From Pycnopodia helianthoides (lineage: Eukaryota > Echinodermata > Asteroidea > Forcipulatida > Asteriidae): a stretch of 64,000 nucleotides of DNA. Made by a program: the position numbers and the translations under genes. Numbering within the stretch: position 1 is the first letter of the stretch; each line of letters starts with the position of its first letter. The notes beneath the pieces were generated by a model that searched no databases, was not told the origin of the DNA, and saw only the letters and a list, made by a program, of their open reading frames with translations. This document shows, piece by piece, positions 50,101 to 60,100 of the stretch. Location: NCBI GenBank assembly GCA_032158295.1, contig CM063250.1:7985001-8049000 (forward strand). The letters are read 5' to 3'.

Positions 50101-52700
50101 ACGTAGTGTAGTCTAGTGTAGTTGTATTAAGGGAATAAAAGGGTAGTGACGCGGTCTTAACCGGCCGTTTAAAACCAGCAGGGTCGTGGCCGTGTGATAA
50201 AGGACCGAGCCGAGGCGAGGTCCTTTATCGCACGGCCACGGCCCTGCAAATACGTGAATATTCATACTGCACATGTGCATACGTACGTTCAGTGCATGCA
50301 CGCTCGCTTACGCACATACATGTACATGTATATGTCCGTCGGACAGTTTTGCATAGCCCCGGACACGATTGCATATATGTAAAAGTGTCCGGAGCGGACA
50401 GTATTGCATGGCGGACACAATTGCATCTGACACCGGCTTTTCCGGATGTTGCCAGATGTACTTTTGACCTTGCATTCATTGCACGTGGATAATCACAGTC
50501 ACTTCACTCGTGCATGTACACATGGTGATTAAAACAACATTACATCAGGCTGATTACATGATGTTCAAACATGATGTTCAAACATTATGCACACGCTGCA
50601 TGCATACGTGCGGAAGTGCAAGCTGACAAGTTACATCACCTCGGACCAATCACAGCACAAATATGGAAAGCTTACGTCACTGCACGTGCATCCAATGAAA
50701 TCATTGCATATCCAATGAAATAATTGTGCCTGTAGACCAGTACCTGTCTTTATCCCTGCGGATAAAACAGGTGACCAGTCTACCTTCTTTTGACTTCTAG
50801 CCAAGGGCGCCCTACTCAGATGACGTCATAAACATTATGCAAAAAGGTCCATTTTGTTGCTGAGGCGTAGATTTGAGTCGGGAAAAGGGAGGGCGATTTT
50901 TACCTCAAACCATTATGAGGTGAATGGTTTTTTTGAAACACAAGTTTATTTGTGTTTCTGAAATTTGTGTTTTGTTTATTTGTGTTTCACAAGTATATTT
51001 TTCGTTTGCTTTAAAAACGCACACGAACATGAATTGTGCGAATTGGACACAGTCCATCACGTCTTTGCTATATTTAGCTTTTTTTTACCCATCTATGTTT
51101 TCACTGTCGAAAAATTCGGGGGTGGGTGGGGGAGGGGGAGCTGATCCTATGGGCCAACCCGGGATATATATCCCCACACACTTCCCAGGATTAACGCCCA
51201 TGCTTATTGTTGCTATCCATCATTTTTAAGGATCTCGTTTCACTGGCGGAGTCGCACGCGCAGGCCTCGGCTACGAGTACTACGAGAACCAACAGTGCGG
51301 TTCACCAGCCACGGCAACCCAGACTACAACCGGGGTCGTGTTTGTCTTTGCCTGTGACCCTCCGGTGATTGCGAGGTACGTAACCGTGGATGTCGACCAC
51401 GCCAGACCCGGTGTGACACCAGGCGACGCAGTGGTAGCCCTGGCCGAGGTAGCCGTGGAGATGTACTCACCACCGACAGAGTGCATTGTGGCAACCACAA
51501 GCAGCACTATAGGTACCACCGAGCCATTGCAGCAATCAACAGTGTTGACAACCGTGGAGCAAACACCTATACAAAGTTGTGATTTAAATGGTATGATGTG
51601 GAAAACTAAATTTTCAAAAAATCAATCTCGAACTCCGCCTGAACTAAAAACCCTCCTCTCCCACCCCAACAGAAAACACTTCTAAAATATCTGGGAAACA
51701 TAGATAACCCGACCTTTTGTGCGAGTACTTATAATGACAGAACAAAATAATGCGGCACAGGAACCCATTTTTACATGTACTGAAAGGACGAGAAATTCTG
51801 CTCAGAAATAAGTTATCATCTGACATAACATATCTCTTATTTTGTTGCCTGCATGATAGGGCCATCGTTTCCTTTTGGTCCACGTAATGCTTATCTATAG
51901 GTAAAATTATACAGAAAGATACCATAAAATTCACCTATAAAAGTTTTCAACTGAATACAGCGTCTAGCCTACTTGCTCAGAAAACAAACAAACTGTCACG
52001 GTATTTTAAAAAGAACGTCGAATCCATTCTCGTTTAGCGAGGTGACAGCGGGTACCAACTGCATCTCTGGTCGCAGCATTCGCGAACGAACACCAACCCT
52101 CAGAAATATGAGAAACCATACATGCATAATTCGTTTCTCAGATTTGAACGTTTTTATTGATTTCTAATCAACGGGGCCATTTCAGACGAAATCATTTCAA
52201 AGGCTGCTTACTACCATTATATAACGAGTAAGCTTTTAGATAGAAATTAAACAATTTTTCGGGGTCATTTATAGCTAAACATGCCGCTCGTTACACGTTA
52301 AGGCCCCCCCCAAAAAAAAAAAAAAACAACAACAACAAACAAACACACAAACAAACAAAAAACAAAAAAAGGGTAATACAACATCTACCAATATGACCTT
52401 GGTTCTACCGACAATTATCTGTTCAAGTTTCTCTCTTCCTTGCACGCAGATCGTTGTCCTCGTAACAAATCGGTCGAGTATCGGAGAGTTCGCCGGCAAG
52501 CTGTGATCAGCAACACGAACCCTGTCGCGACTAGAGTAGCATCAAGTCCGCTGCGATGTGCGACCTACTGTGTCAGTCACCCAGAGTGCACTACGTTTGA
52601 CTTCTCGCACAGACACCACCATTGTCATTTGCATGGTGACAGCTCAGCTGTTGAGACTACATATGATATCGACTTTTCTGTTTTTGAATTGGTTCAGTGA
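38196..52700 (+). CDS. secreted F5/8C (fucolectin-like) and PAN/apple protein
   Basis: The coding exons are 38,196-38,295, 42,582-42,686, 48,069-48,173, 51,231-51,590 and 52,450-52,700. All four introns have GT-AG ends and are phase 1, giving 306 residues and a TGA stop. Residues 1 to about 32 look like a signal peptide (hydrophobic run VMTLVPLFTVFVAC). Residues 34-182 match the F5/8-type-C/fucolectin fold: GKTASQSTTYG (39-49), AIDGN (57-61), HPWWRVDLG (78-86), RTNCCGSR (99-106) and RYVTVDV (152-158). The usual Arg-x-Asp-Cys-Cys sugar-binding motif has Asn101 instead of Asp, so carbohydrate binding is likely but not certain. Residues 189-218 are a Thr/Ser-rich linker. Residues 224-306 resemble a PAN/apple module (C260, C264, C270, C282). 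It is probably extracellular, in recognition or adhesion. Confidence 0.85.
39881..40349. mobile_element. 469 bp fold-back element with GATATG duplication
   Basis: The long inverted arms begin TACGGCGCTTCATGAG on the left and end in CATGGAGCGCCGTA on the right. GATATG is duplicated at 39,875-39,880 and 40,350-40,355. The centre is built from repeated AAGTCGACTT and GAGATAAATTATCTC palindromes at irregular spacing. It lies in intron 1 of the lectin-like gene and encodes no protein. Confidence 0.9.
40400..40507. repeat. 108 bp inverted repeat
   Basis: The arms 40,400-40,436 and 40,473-40,507 (about 36 bp, GTTTTTGC and GTAACCAA with their complements) face each other, giving a hairpin-type element next to the previous one. 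Confidence 0.65.
40685..42338. mobile_element. 1.65 kb long inverted-repeat element
   Basis: The arms 40,685-41,000 and 42,014-42,338 (over 300 bp each) are inverted copies and start TAGGTATCTAGCATGAAACG. Part of the arm end (ttatacgtcatattataagt) recurs at about 41,750-41,803 and 41,963-42,013. The element lies in intron 1 of the lectin-like gene. No transposase is seen. Confidence 0.8.
42820..43033 (+). repeat. pyrimidine-rich TTTC/TTTA microsatellite
   Basis: Irregular TTCTTTATT and TTTC repeats cover about 210 bp of intron 2 of the lectin-like gene, just downstream of its second coding exon. The open frames across it (Phe/Leu-rich) are not genes. Confidence 0.8.
43847..44237. mobile_element. 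MITE with TTAA ends, copy 1
   Basis: TTAAAGGAACGTTACAGAAT at the left faces TTGCAATGTTCCTTTAA-type sequence at the right, giving about 25 bp imperfect inverted ends. Both start in TTAA, consistent with a TTAA target duplication. It lies in intron 2 of the lectin-like gene. Confidence 0.7.
44299..44637. mobile_element. MITE with TTAA-type left end, copy 2
   Basis: The left end TTAAAGGTATTGTACACTTT matches the complement of the right end accaatagtgtacaggcc imperfectly. A self-complementary AATTATCGCGCGCGATAATT lies inside. I associate this type of element with echinoderm genomes; that link is from memory. Confidence 0.65.
44780..44990. repeat. ~210 bp inverted repeat
   Basis: AACAATGGAAAGGTCTAT near 44,786 faces ATAGACCTTTCCATTGTT near 44,951, and GACCGCCGTCTTTGATG faces CATCAAAGATGGCGGTC further in. 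This is a MITE-like hairpin in intron 2. Confidence 0.75.
45211..46990. mobile_element. 1.78 kb element with 32-33 bp TIRs
   Basis: The ends 45,211-45,242 (GTTTATAACACCCCTTCC) and 46,958-46,990 are inverted copies with two differences. CTCGAAACAGTC followed by GGGGCACCCTAA occurs twice inside (about 45,936 and 46,583). No transposase-like frame is seen. Confidence 0.75.
46991..47103. repeat. 113 bp hairpin abutting the previous element
   Basis: AAATATTGACTGCTT at the left pairs with AAGCAGTCAATATTT at the right over about 50 bp of imperfect arm (GTCACTCTCGGTGATC against GATCACCTCGAGTGAC). It starts exactly where the TIR of the previous element ends. Confidence 0.8.
47545..47950. mobile_element. 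MITE with TTAA ends, copy 3
   Basis: The left end TTAAAGGCATAGTATACC and the right end ggtaCCTTCCCTTAA are imperfect inverted repeats beginning in TTAA. The element is about 406 bp long, in intron 2 and close to exon 3 of the lectin-like gene. Confidence 0.65.
48244..48645. mobile_element. GGCCTTGTCA MITE interrupted by a second MITE
   Basis: AGGCCTTGTCATACAGAGC at the start and GGAGATTGCCTGGAA at about 48,396 match the intact relative at 59,995-60,172. The copy is split after ggaactgg and continues as tcgcctgaaa. It lies in intron 3 of the lectin-like gene. Confidence 0.75.
48411..48611. mobile_element. ~195 bp MITE with GGGCCCAATTTC ends
   Basis: GGGCCCAATTTCATAAAGC at the left and GCTTCACGAAATTGGGCCC at the right are inverted ends. 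CTGG appears on both sides (48,411-48,414 and 48,608-48,611), and the intact host copy at 60 kb has a single ggaactgg, so CTGG is the probable target duplication. A partial relative is at about 63,317. Confidence 0.75.
49575..50436. mobile_element. 862 bp element with CCGGTGTC ends, nested
   Basis: CCGGTGTCGCATGCAATTAT at 49,575 faces ATTGCATCTGACACCGG ending at 50,436, matching at about 21 of 24 positions. The motif TGCAAT-NN-TGTCC recurs inside in both orientations (about 49,590, 49,640, 49,668, 50,365 and 50,412). No protein is encoded; the many overlapping open frames are on both strands. Confidence 0.7.
50178..50247. repeat. 70 bp hairpin, GCAGGGTC family
   Basis: The 29 bp arms (GCAGGGTCGTGGCC... 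against ...GGCCACGGCCCTGC, two mismatches) surround a loop containing GAGCCGAGGCGA. It is the same family as 21,452-21,522, whose loop is the reverse complement. Confidence 0.85.
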
Positions 52701-52747
52701 GACTTCCTGTCGCCAATCATGCAGCAAGGCCGTAATAACGATCATGA

Positions 52748-52753
52748 ATTAAA
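52748..52753 (+). terminator. candidate poly-A signal of lectin-like gene
   Basis: ATTAAA lies 48 bp after the stop codon and before the downstream MITE. It is a common variant signal, unproven here. Confidence 0.4.
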
Positions 52754-52918
52754 ACTTTAAACAACTCCAAACCGATCTGGATCAAGTTCAGACCTGCTTG
52801 GGTTAATTCGACTCTCTGATTGTACGTGACTACCTGACCGGACCTGTACGTGATATCACGAAGTACAGACAATTTGTACGTCGCTAACGGAAGACTTTGA
52901 ACGCTAGATGGGAGCAGA

Positions 52919-53600
52919 CCATAGAGCTGTATATATTGACTAGAGCGCTAACACCCGTTATACACGCACTAAGGTTTTGAAGCCGTGTGGGCGCATCCAT
53001 GTTTATGTACAAACCAATACAAAAGCTTGAAATTTTGTACGGCAATTGTACGGCTATTTGCATGATAAAGCGTTTGTTCTTTTCTATGCGTCATCGAACC
53101 AAATATGCAGCAAATGAGAACGCACAATCTGCTAATGAGCGTGCAAACTGCGAGCGTCATGTGCGTCATGTTTAACATGTGCGTTTGCGCGTATACGTTT
53201 TTTTTTTTTAGTTCGTCATTCTTGCCGGCATATTGTGTATCCTTGAAGCAGATTTCGTTTTTTTCCCCTTGACATCTTGAAGCATTGAATCCTCCCAAAC
53301 AAGGCTTTAGTTCGACTCAGCATTTTTCCTAAGACGTAAGTAACAACATCAGAAAATCACCTACTACATATTTTTTTAAGACATCACTAAAATCACCTGT
53401 TTACAAGAGCAATGATCGTTAGATTAAATATGGCGCGTACGTAAGCGCGCACGCCGAATGCAAAATTTTCGCGGCCATGTGTGCTCTCTTTAAATTAAAA
53501 TCGTTCCGTAGTCACGCAACACATCAAACATGTCTGCGCCCAGGGTGGCTTCTGAACTCAAAGCAAGTTAGCGCTCTAGTCAATATATATAGCTCTATGG
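52919..53600 (+). mobile_element. 682 bp TIR element, copy B
   Basis: This is a second copy of the 36,838 element in the same orientation, with the same CCATAGAGCT inverted ends. AGCAGA is duplicated at 52,913-52,918 and 53,601-53,606. The different flanking duplication shows an independent insertion. It begins 219 bp after the stop codon of the lectin-like gene. Confidence 0.9.
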
Positions 53601-53984
53601 AGCAGACATACCGGGTCAAATTCTATTGTTTACGTATGTTCTAAGCAAGCGCACATTGCCGAGAACAATGGATTTACCTGGTAAGTCTGCTGCCACCTAG
53701 CGTCCCAAGTACACTATCGGCAACAATTGTGGTCAATTCAAACCCTACCAGGATGTTGGTCAGAGACTAGTGAGATTTTAAAGTACAGATATATCTTCGT
53801 GTTTTATACTTATTTCATTTTGTTATATTATTAAACAAATAAAATAAAAATAATCATTAGCACCCTTAGGGAACATTAAAAATGTACAGAAGCGTTAAAA
53901 GGACACTGAGAGAAAAAATAAATAAATAAAAATGACTCATCTCATAATTATGAGGTCAAGGTCTCGATGGTCTCCAAAACACTT

Positions 53985-54290
53985 CAACACAAAGTCGCTC
54001 GCCTGATTCACCACATGCCAAAATCACTCTCATGCCACACCTCTGTACTGAACTTCACTGGCTCCCAATCAACCAACGGATCCTCTTCAAGACGGCACTC
54101 AACATGTACAAACCATGCCCAGCAGGCTCCCATTATACATTTCTGACAATTGTGTACATCCGCAAACCCAAACGATTTGGTCAACGCTCCCACCGAAGCC
54201 AATGATGTCATCCCTCGCACTACCATGAGTAGAGGGGACCGTTCTTTCTCCGTCGCGGGTCCCCGAACATTAAATCACCCCCATGCCCCG
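53985..54290 (+). pseudogene. decayed non-LTR reverse transcriptase fragment
   Basis: From 54,053 the frame reads LHWLPINQRILFKTALNMYK, and in another frame near 54,212 it reads TMSRGDRSFSVAGPR. Both resemble segments near the C-terminal end of reverse transcriptases of CR1/Jockey-like retrotransposons, in the right order and roughly the right spacing. A stop and at least one frameshift separate them, so this is a dead remnant. The exact clade cannot be told. Confidence 0.6.
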
Positions 54291-54329
54291 CCCCCGGGAA
54301 TGCCTCATCTCTTAAATAGTTTAAATGAC

Positions 54330-56240
54330 TCTTAAAACCCCTTTTTGTTTTACCCCCTTTTGTTTCCAAATCTCTAGTTTTGATCACAGCGCTTTGGATC
54401 CCTTGGCAAATAATGCACTTCCAAGTTATTATTTAAACGTCACCAGAGAATATTATACAAACGGGGAAAAGAAGTATACGGCAATAAAACCATGGCTTTA
54501 TGTTCAATAATGTTTATTTTCTGAATTCATTGTCCTTCCCTGATGAACTTACTGTGTATTTTACATGTGAGTAGATCACTTTGTGTCCTAAGTACACGAT
54601 AAGCACACTAAACCAACCGGCTGTCTTGAAAACAATCATCTACATAACTTATATATGTATACATCACCTGGAGCTTTTACATTCTTACAAGATGACCTCC
54701 GTTTCTGGAAGAAGTATTGCACGTTTAAGGGAAGTCACTCCTGTTAATCTTTTCAGTGGACAAAACATCTCTCGATAACTTTTGTTATAACGGGGAATAA
54801 GTATCAAAGCAAAATCAATGATCATCACTTTCTTTAAAAAATCTGCATACATTGGTGTATAAAATTGGCATAAAACAATCGAATTTTAATTGATACCAAA
54901 ATATCAAGTGTTCAGCATAGTTTTTACTTCTTGCATACATTTTGCCATAAACCGTCCCCTCTCTCTAGCATCCACGCTCAAGCTTTTTTTTTTTATAGAA
55001 ATGTTTACAAAAAAACGTCTCGTAATTACAAAAGCTTTACAAAATGGAAGGGAGGCAGGCAAGCTGCTATTATTATTAAAGCAATGTTGTTGTACAAAAC
55101 AAGATGGCGACGATTTAAAAAATACCTGTAAGGTCACGTGGTTTTAAGAAGCGTCGAGCAAAACACGGCATGTTAGAGCACTGTATTTCGGCAACGCTGT
55201 CATAAAGGAACTAGGAAGTATAAGTAACGGACAAGTTTCTTTCACAATATGAAAGGGGCCGTCTTCTCTTAAAAATTTTGAACAGGAAAAGGTTGGAAAA
55301 GCTTGATTAAAAAAAACATGCTTAACTCACGAACGGAACGGGAGCATTGAGGGAAACAAGCATCGTTCTCTCATTTGCATAATATTACTAAATTTGGTGA
55401 ACATTTAACACATTTCTTTACTTTAGGTGTAGAAAAATTACTTTTTAATTTCTATGTACAGTTTTGTTTTCTCCGAAAACAGGTTTCAGCTAGTTTACCC
55501 TATCTCCACCCCCCAACCCCACAGAAAGGAACACGATATTGATTCACATCTACATTTTTACATACCGGTAGTTCGTCACTTTTCAGTCTTACTGGAAACT
55601 CTTTATCACATTTACACTTTTTTCTTTTATTTTTTTTCTGGAGTTTTGGACTTGCAAACAGCACAAATTGTTACCCCCACCCCACCCCACACCCCATTTC
55701 GAAACGGTACAGCACAAATCCCTATACAAAGTTAAGGGAATGGCGCCTTTCTCCAAAGTGTAAAAAGAACACAGCAAAAACATTTCCGACTTCAACATTA
55801 TGCTTAATGTGATAACTGAATTAGAGATAATGAATATCATGTTTAGTTTTAACCCCTGAGTATCATCTTACTACACATCGGTGTAAAGGGAAAAACCAAA
55901 ACCAATATCAAACCTTATAAGTCAATTTTTCCAAGGGAGACAAAAACTATTAACAGCAAAACACTGCAGTTTGACAGAGTCCCCCCCCCCCAACACAAGT
56001 TTTGCACCCTTCCTGTGCTTGCAAATACGATACACACGTTTGCAGCTTCACACCAACGTCTTAAATATAATCAATAAACTGCACCTTTGCAGAAATCTAT
56101 GAAAAAAATTATTTACAAGCTATAACAGCGCACGAAGCAAGATTGCCACTAACACATTATTAACGGATAGAGTTCTATGACAGAAATTTACAAAAATCTA
56201 CAACAACAAAACATGTGAATGTAATCAATTAATTATTTTG
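54330..56240. other. intergenic, no gene seen
   Basis: There are no recognisable exons. Poly-C at 55,980-55,991 and a CCCCAC-rich patch at about 55,671-55,695 are the only simple tracts of note. Confidence 0.45.
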
Positions 56241-56243
56241 CTT

Positions 56244-56249
56244 TTTATT
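56244..56249 (-). terminator. candidate poly-A signal of minus-strand gene
   Basis: AATAAA on the minus strand lies about 950 bp past the TGA at 57,195. It is the first clear hexamer I noticed in that direction and would imply a long 3' UTR. Confidence 0.25.
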
Positions 56250-56522
56250 TGGCAGAGTAGATACAAATGGAGGTAGCTGAGCGACATGCAGATCATTGTT
56301 TTTTGTTGTTATTTCGAGGGAAATCACTTGCATATCGAATTCGAAATCCCTGTGAAATTAGGCTCTTTTCATGAATATTTATATATAAAAAAAAATATAA
56401 AAAAAATTCTACTCATAGAAATGGCCGATTGTACATCAAACCAACCAGATCATAATTCAACTGTAAACTTATGGTTGGTGACATTTTGTTAACTCAGTGT
56501 TTGAGTACAGGAAAACCAGACT

Positions 56523-56664
56523 AGGGGCCGATTTCACGAAGAGATAAGACTAGTCTTATCTGAAGTTAGGACCAGTAACTGGTCTTAACTTAAGACTAGT
56601 CCTATCTCTTATCATTGCCTAGGACTAGTCCTAAGTTAGGAAGAGTTTTGTGAAATCGACCCCT
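56523..56664. mobile_element. 142 bp MITE, GGGGCCGATTTCAC ends
   Basis: AGGGGCCGATTTCACGAAG at the left faces TTTTGTGAAATCGACCCCT at the right. Internal GACTAGTC and AGTTAGGA motifs recur in both orientations, so the whole unit can fold back. Confidence 0.85.
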
Positions 56665-56794
56665 GAACTATAAAACAGAAATAGCTTGTCCAAAAGAGGG
56701 CCAGGTTAACTCAAACAAAATAAATAATAAAAATAGTAAGTAAACATTTTTTGGCCCATTAGCATAATTTTCATTGCACATTGAAAGCAGCTCA

Positions 56795-56950
56795 TTTTTT
56801 AACAAAATTATGCTTACCAGAATAAGGGTACCAGCCAAAATGCCATTTCACATGTACAATCTTTGACTGGTGTCCTGCCTTTTTCTTTTGTTCAGCAATA
56901 TTTCTCTTAAAGCAGCTCTATTAAATTGGGCACAGTGGTAAGAAAGTGTT
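56795..56950 (+). repeat. dispersed ttaccagccaaaat repeat fragment
   Basis: taccagccaaaatgccattt and the following acatgtacaatctttgact match copies at about 20,436, 33,070 and 63,390 in part. It probably belongs with the GGGCCCAATTTC elements. Only a fragment is present. Confidence 0.55.
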
Positions 56951-57194
56951 GATTGATCAAGTCACTGAAGCATGACCGACTTCTAAATTTCAACTAATCT
57001 TGAAATAAACTTCTGAAATCATTTTTAAAATGACCTTTGAAAAGCCCCTTTCTTCACTGAAAATGCAGGATCAAGGTTTGAAGGGAATCTTTTGTTTGTT
57101 GTGCATGTACCAAGTAGGGGGAGGAATTGTCTGTGGAGAAAGTTGAGTTGTTTCTCGTTGAGTCTTGACGTAATAAAATAAACTGGACCATCAC

Positions 57195-60100
57195 TCAGTC
57201 ATGCAGAGACAGACTTGGGGTTGACGAGGATTGGCTGTAGCATGACACATCATCACTGACTGAGAGACTCTCATCGAAGGGCGGGTTAAAGGCGGGACCC
57301 CGGTGGTCTGAACGACAGTTATTGGCCCGAGCATCTGCCGCCTCGGCCAATGAGAACTGTAAGTCATTTGCGTTATTCTGTAAAGAAAAACCATTATACT
57401 GAATAAATAAACAAATACATTAAAAGTTAATTACAACTTTACTTTCCAACTGTGAAATAACATGTATCTTTTTAAAAACAAAAGAAGGAACCGAATTTCT
57501 AATCGCTTCCTAAAAAAGCCAGTAAAATACATTAAGATTGTTTGTACTGTAGGCCAACCATAATTATAATTATAAAAAGTTTAACAATGTAATGAAAATA
57601 ATGACAATGATAATACTGGAATACATATTTTTTACCCAATGACAATAATGACAAAGACAAAACTGGGATATAAATTATCAATGCAATGACAATAATGCCA
57701 ATGACAATACTGGCATATATAATACATTTTTTTTACCCAATGACAATAATGACAAAGACAAAACTGGGGTATAAATTATCAATGCAATGACAATAATGGC
57801 AATGACAATACTGGCATATATAGATTATCAATGCAGTACCAATATGACAATACTGGAATACAGTTTAGCAATGCAATGACAATACTGGCATATAGCTTAT
57901 CAATGCAATAACAACAATTACAATACTGGAATACAGATCATTGATTCAATGACAATACTGGCATGTAGATTATTAACACAATGACAATAACGTCAATGAC
58001 AAAAACAACATTGGCAAAAAATGGAAAAGGCAAATTAAATGTGGTATACATTCTACTAATGCAACAACAAAAATGGCAATGGTAAAAATGACAAGGTATT
58101 GACAATACTGGCACATAGTTTACAAATGCAATGCACTGCTAGAAAAATGACACTAATGACAATGTAATGACAATACTGCCACATAGTTTATAAACACAAA
58201 GAATAATAAGGGCAAAGACAGCACTGGCAATGTATTTACATTACAGGCAAACAGTTTATAAATGCAATGACCTCAACCAAACTCAAAAATTTTGAAACAT
58301 TCCAAACGAAAGTTCTGTCGTCCCAGGAAAAAAGTTCTGTTGAAATCTCAATTTCTCTACATATGTAGAGAGAGCAACTTACGTTCATTTGTTCACTAAG
58401 GGGTGTACCCATGTCCTCCAGCTCCACCTCCTCCCTCCTGAGAAACCCAAAGCTGGACAGAGCTTCTTTCTCCTTCTCACCAAAGCGCATGTACAAGGCT
58501 TGCAAGTCTAGCTGCAGAATGGACACGTGGCAGTACATGGCCTGAGGACGCACAACCTGACGCTTCCAGCCCGACACTGTAATGAAGATGAAAAAAAAAA
58601 TTTAAAAAAACCTTTTCACAAAAACCACTCTTGAGAGATGCTTTCCAACTCTCTCAGTCCTACTTTGGGAAGTCAGGCACACCTCACCAAGGTCTCTGAA
58701 ACCCTTTTATAGGTAAACGACATCAGAGGAGTGAATTCAATTCCATCTTTTAGTTTTTAGTGAAAACATCCCCAACCAAAAAGGGGAAACAACAAACAAA
58801 TCTTCAAATTTAGAAAGTCTTTTCCACTTCCATTGGGTGTGCCGCAAGGCTCAGTTATGAGACCATAGGAGTATATTCTTTACACAGGTACTCAGAGTGT
58901 TACCATCAAATCTCATCATAGGTTGTCACTGTACAAGTCTATTTTTATCATTTTGAAAATCAAATAGTGTTCAGTACTTGAACTTTTAGATTTTTGGTGA
59001 AATGGAATGAAAAAAAAGATGCGTCTTGGTGACTAATAAAAACTAAAACAATGGTTTATGATTTTGAGTTTGTGTACATGCTTATTTTGATTGTGCCAAT
59101 TGGAATAAGCAATGGTGATTTTGGGAGGTCTCCAACTGTAAACTTCCCGATTCTGAGAGCATTCCAGACAGTAATATTTCTCTGGATAATTTGTACTGAT
59201 ATGAACTTTATAATTAGTGTCCTTTCTGATTGAAAACATTCACTTTTTTTATTACAAATGCTGCACTTTGTCTCTCAGAGATGCATTCCAAATATCTTAA
59301 TCCTACATTTTGTAGTCATCTGTACCAGAATTGTTTTTTATAAAGAAAGCCGCTGAACACCTTTGAAGCAATCTCTGTTCTTAAAGAGCATTCAAATCAA
59401 AAGAATTTCCAGCTAAATGGAGCAGAATAAAATCAGAGCAATTGTGCAGTGGTGGTGTGGGCTTCATAGAAAGATTTGGAGCTCCAAACACAAACAGAAA
59501 TGACAGAGTAAAAGGTCTTCCGTCTTACCTCTGTCCCCGCCAAGAAGCTTAAGGAACTGTTTTTCATCAGGGTGACTGTCGGACGATGTATCAAGGCCTC
59601 CCCTCCTTCGTCATCTTCATCCGTCTCACTCTCAAACAGCGAGTCTAGGAGATTAGCCCTCTCCTGTAAGAACAAGCGCAATAGAAGCTGTGAAAAAAAA
59701 CTGCGGCGCATTTTGGAGCTTGACCAAGACCACATTTGGTCATTGGTTGAGCATTTTGAATGAGTTCAGTTTAGCAGCGGTTTACTTAGCTGTTTCAACC
59801 ACACTGTGACCAAGTTGTTGGCTTAGTTCGCAACTTTGCAGGTTATTAGGTTATTGTAAGGTCTTGATAAAACAAATAAAAAACAGCAACTCCATCACGA
59901 GTATTTTAGACAAGGACACAAGTTACAAATTACAAGGATTTGGGTCTAAAAATTGACACTGAACAAGCTGTAAATCAAACCAAATACAAGCTTCAGGCCT
60001 TGTCACACAAGGCAATTTTTGCAGGCAACTTGGAGGCAACCAACTGATGAGACATATTTCTAATAGTATCTTACGATCCCAAAGAAAATGATGTGGAAAT

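Larger units (their letters stand above)
49405..50849. mobile_element. 1.45 kb element sharing ends with the 26.7 kb MITE
   Basis: The left end (acccttatgcgttgacgtca, then cgccgccatcttagaggtaa) and the right end (gccaagggcgccctactcag, then atgacgtcataa) correspond to the two halves of the 170 bp MITE at 26,697. The middle differs and contains another inverted-repeat element. It lies in intron 3 of the lectin-like gene. Confidence 0.65.
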
